A stretch of 64,000 nt of DNA, from positions 1 to 64,000 of the forward strand of contig NZ_FMWL01000001.1 of the NCBI RefSeq assembly GCF_900103005.1, given 5' to 3'. The notes under the pieces were generated by a model. The model saw only the letters and a program-made list of their open reading frames with translations. It searched no databases and was not told where the DNA came from. This document shows positions 63,441 to 64,000 of this stretch, piece by piece. The DNA comes from Acidaminobacter hydrogenoformans DSM 2784. GTDB taxonomy: Bacteria > Bacillota > Clostridia > Peptostreptococcales > Acidaminobacteraceae. A program made the translations under genes and the position numbers. How positions within the stretch are numbered: the first letter of the stretch is position 1; each line of letters opens with the position of its first letter.

Positions 63441-64000
63441 CTATAGATCGCGGATGCTTTCGAGCGCATTGAATATGCTTCTTATGGCCACCGCGTTATT
63501 GATACTCATTTTTTCTTCTATTTGTTCGTATTCAGCTTCTATCTTATGGATCAATTCAACGAATTTTTCTTTCATTTCATTGTAATTCAAATACCTGACA
63601 TCAATAATATAATCGCCCAACCCATAACGCCCATCAATGATGCCCCAATATTTGGAACTGTATGAAAGGGCTATGGCAGGAATGACACATTGTATGGAGG
63701 AAATCACAGGATGCATCCTGCTGGAAACCACAAATAAGGACTCCTGAATTAAATCCCGAACTTCATATGGGTATAATTCATCTGTTTTAGCCAAAATGCG
63801 TTCCGGATACTTCTCATTTAAAAGATTAAAAAGCTCTTTGACAATAACACGATCATCCACGTGTGGCGGCTTCAACACATGAGCAAGCAAAATTAGTTTT
63901 TTATCAGGATATCTGTTCAAGATAATATCAGCCATGAAACAGTTGAAATCTATCCAACTGTCCCGGTCACCCTCCTTTGCATACCGATAAATCAATTCAC
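63441..64000 (-). CDS. Polysaccharide pyruvyl transferase family protein (cut by the window end)
   Basis: Only the C-terminal part (about 185 residues) is inside the window; the frame stays open to the right edge, so the TTG at 63995 is not a supported start. The visible part has a glycosyltransferase-B-like end with SLFVVSSRMHPVISSIQ and PAIALSYSSKYWGII, typical of WcaK/CsaB proteins. These add pyruvate ketals to sugars. Pyruvylated wall polymers are the known ligands of SLH domains, and two SLH proteins are encoded nearby. Confidence 0.8.
   Translation of the reverse strand, partial: ELIYRYAKEGDRDSWIDFNCFMADIILNRYPDKKLILLAHVLKPPHVDDRVIVKELFNLLNEKYPERILAKTDELYPYEVRDLIQESLFVVSSRMHPVISSIQCVIPAIALSYSSKYWGIIDGRYGLGDYIIDVRYLNYNEMKEKFVELIHKIEAEYEQIEEKMSINNAVAIRSIFNALESIRDL

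Overview
The window looks like the chromosome of a strictly anaerobic, propionate-forming member of the Firmicutes (Clostridia). The signs are a sodium-pumping methylmalonyl-CoA decarboxylase operon, SLH-domain surface proteins, AGGAGG-type ribosome sites, good sigma-A promoters and many U-tract terminators. I cannot name the genus. Base composition is near balanced over most of the window and becomes visibly more AT-rich in the polysaccharide genes at the right end.

Left end: positions 1-192 carry, on the minus strand, a strong promoter and the leader of a stable-RNA operon whose 16S gene should lie just outside the window. Then come an ATP-grasp enzyme and an esterase (plus strand), and on the minus strand lysS-greA and the block dusB-coaX-birA. 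Positions 7975-15221 hold the energy operon mcmA-mcmB-meaB-mce-mmdA-mmdD-mmdC-mmdB. It converts succinyl-CoA to propionyl-CoA and couples the decarboxylation to Na+ export. DUF3870 and malic enzyme genes follow.

Positions 17.5-32.8 kb hold housekeeping genes (ftsH, tilS, tldE-tldD, clcA), a TPR-GAF-GGDEF diguanylate cyclase, pyrG with a possible attenuator leader, a small membrane protein with a YbjQ-family protein, an M20 amidohydrolase and an unknown membrane protein.

Positions 30.7-47.5 kb hold the most interesting unit, a candidate sigma-54-controlled amino-acid or opine-type catabolic regulon. One operon (43597 down to 33079) encodes two divergent alanine-dehydrogenase-family enzymes, an arginine-deiminase-like hydrolase, a five-gene Dpp/Opp importer and an argininosuccinate lyase. 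A capreomycidine-synthase-like PLP enzyme is divergent to it, and a PrpR_N/PAS/sigma-54 activator is convergent with that gene. Matches to the -24/-12 consensus lie upstream of both the operon and the separate M20 amidohydrolase gene, which suggests one regulon. The substrate is unknown. If ArgH releases fumarate and the Ald enzymes release pyruvate and ammonia, the products could feed the propionate pathway.

Right end (47.5-64 kb): a probably frameshifted SEC-C protein gene, a 1439-residue SLH surface protein with eight Ig-like tandem repeats, and a long minus-strand surface-polysaccharide cluster. That cluster has cpsB/cpsD/cpsC regulators, two hexapeptide acyltransferases, an SGNH esterase with SLH domains, an AMP-ligase/SDR/acyl-carrier trio, an FrhB-type Fe-S protein, a flippase and a truncated polysaccharide pyruvyl transferase. 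A 14-base motif, GACCATCGGCAGAA, recurs four times (its first ten bases six times) across the window without explanation.
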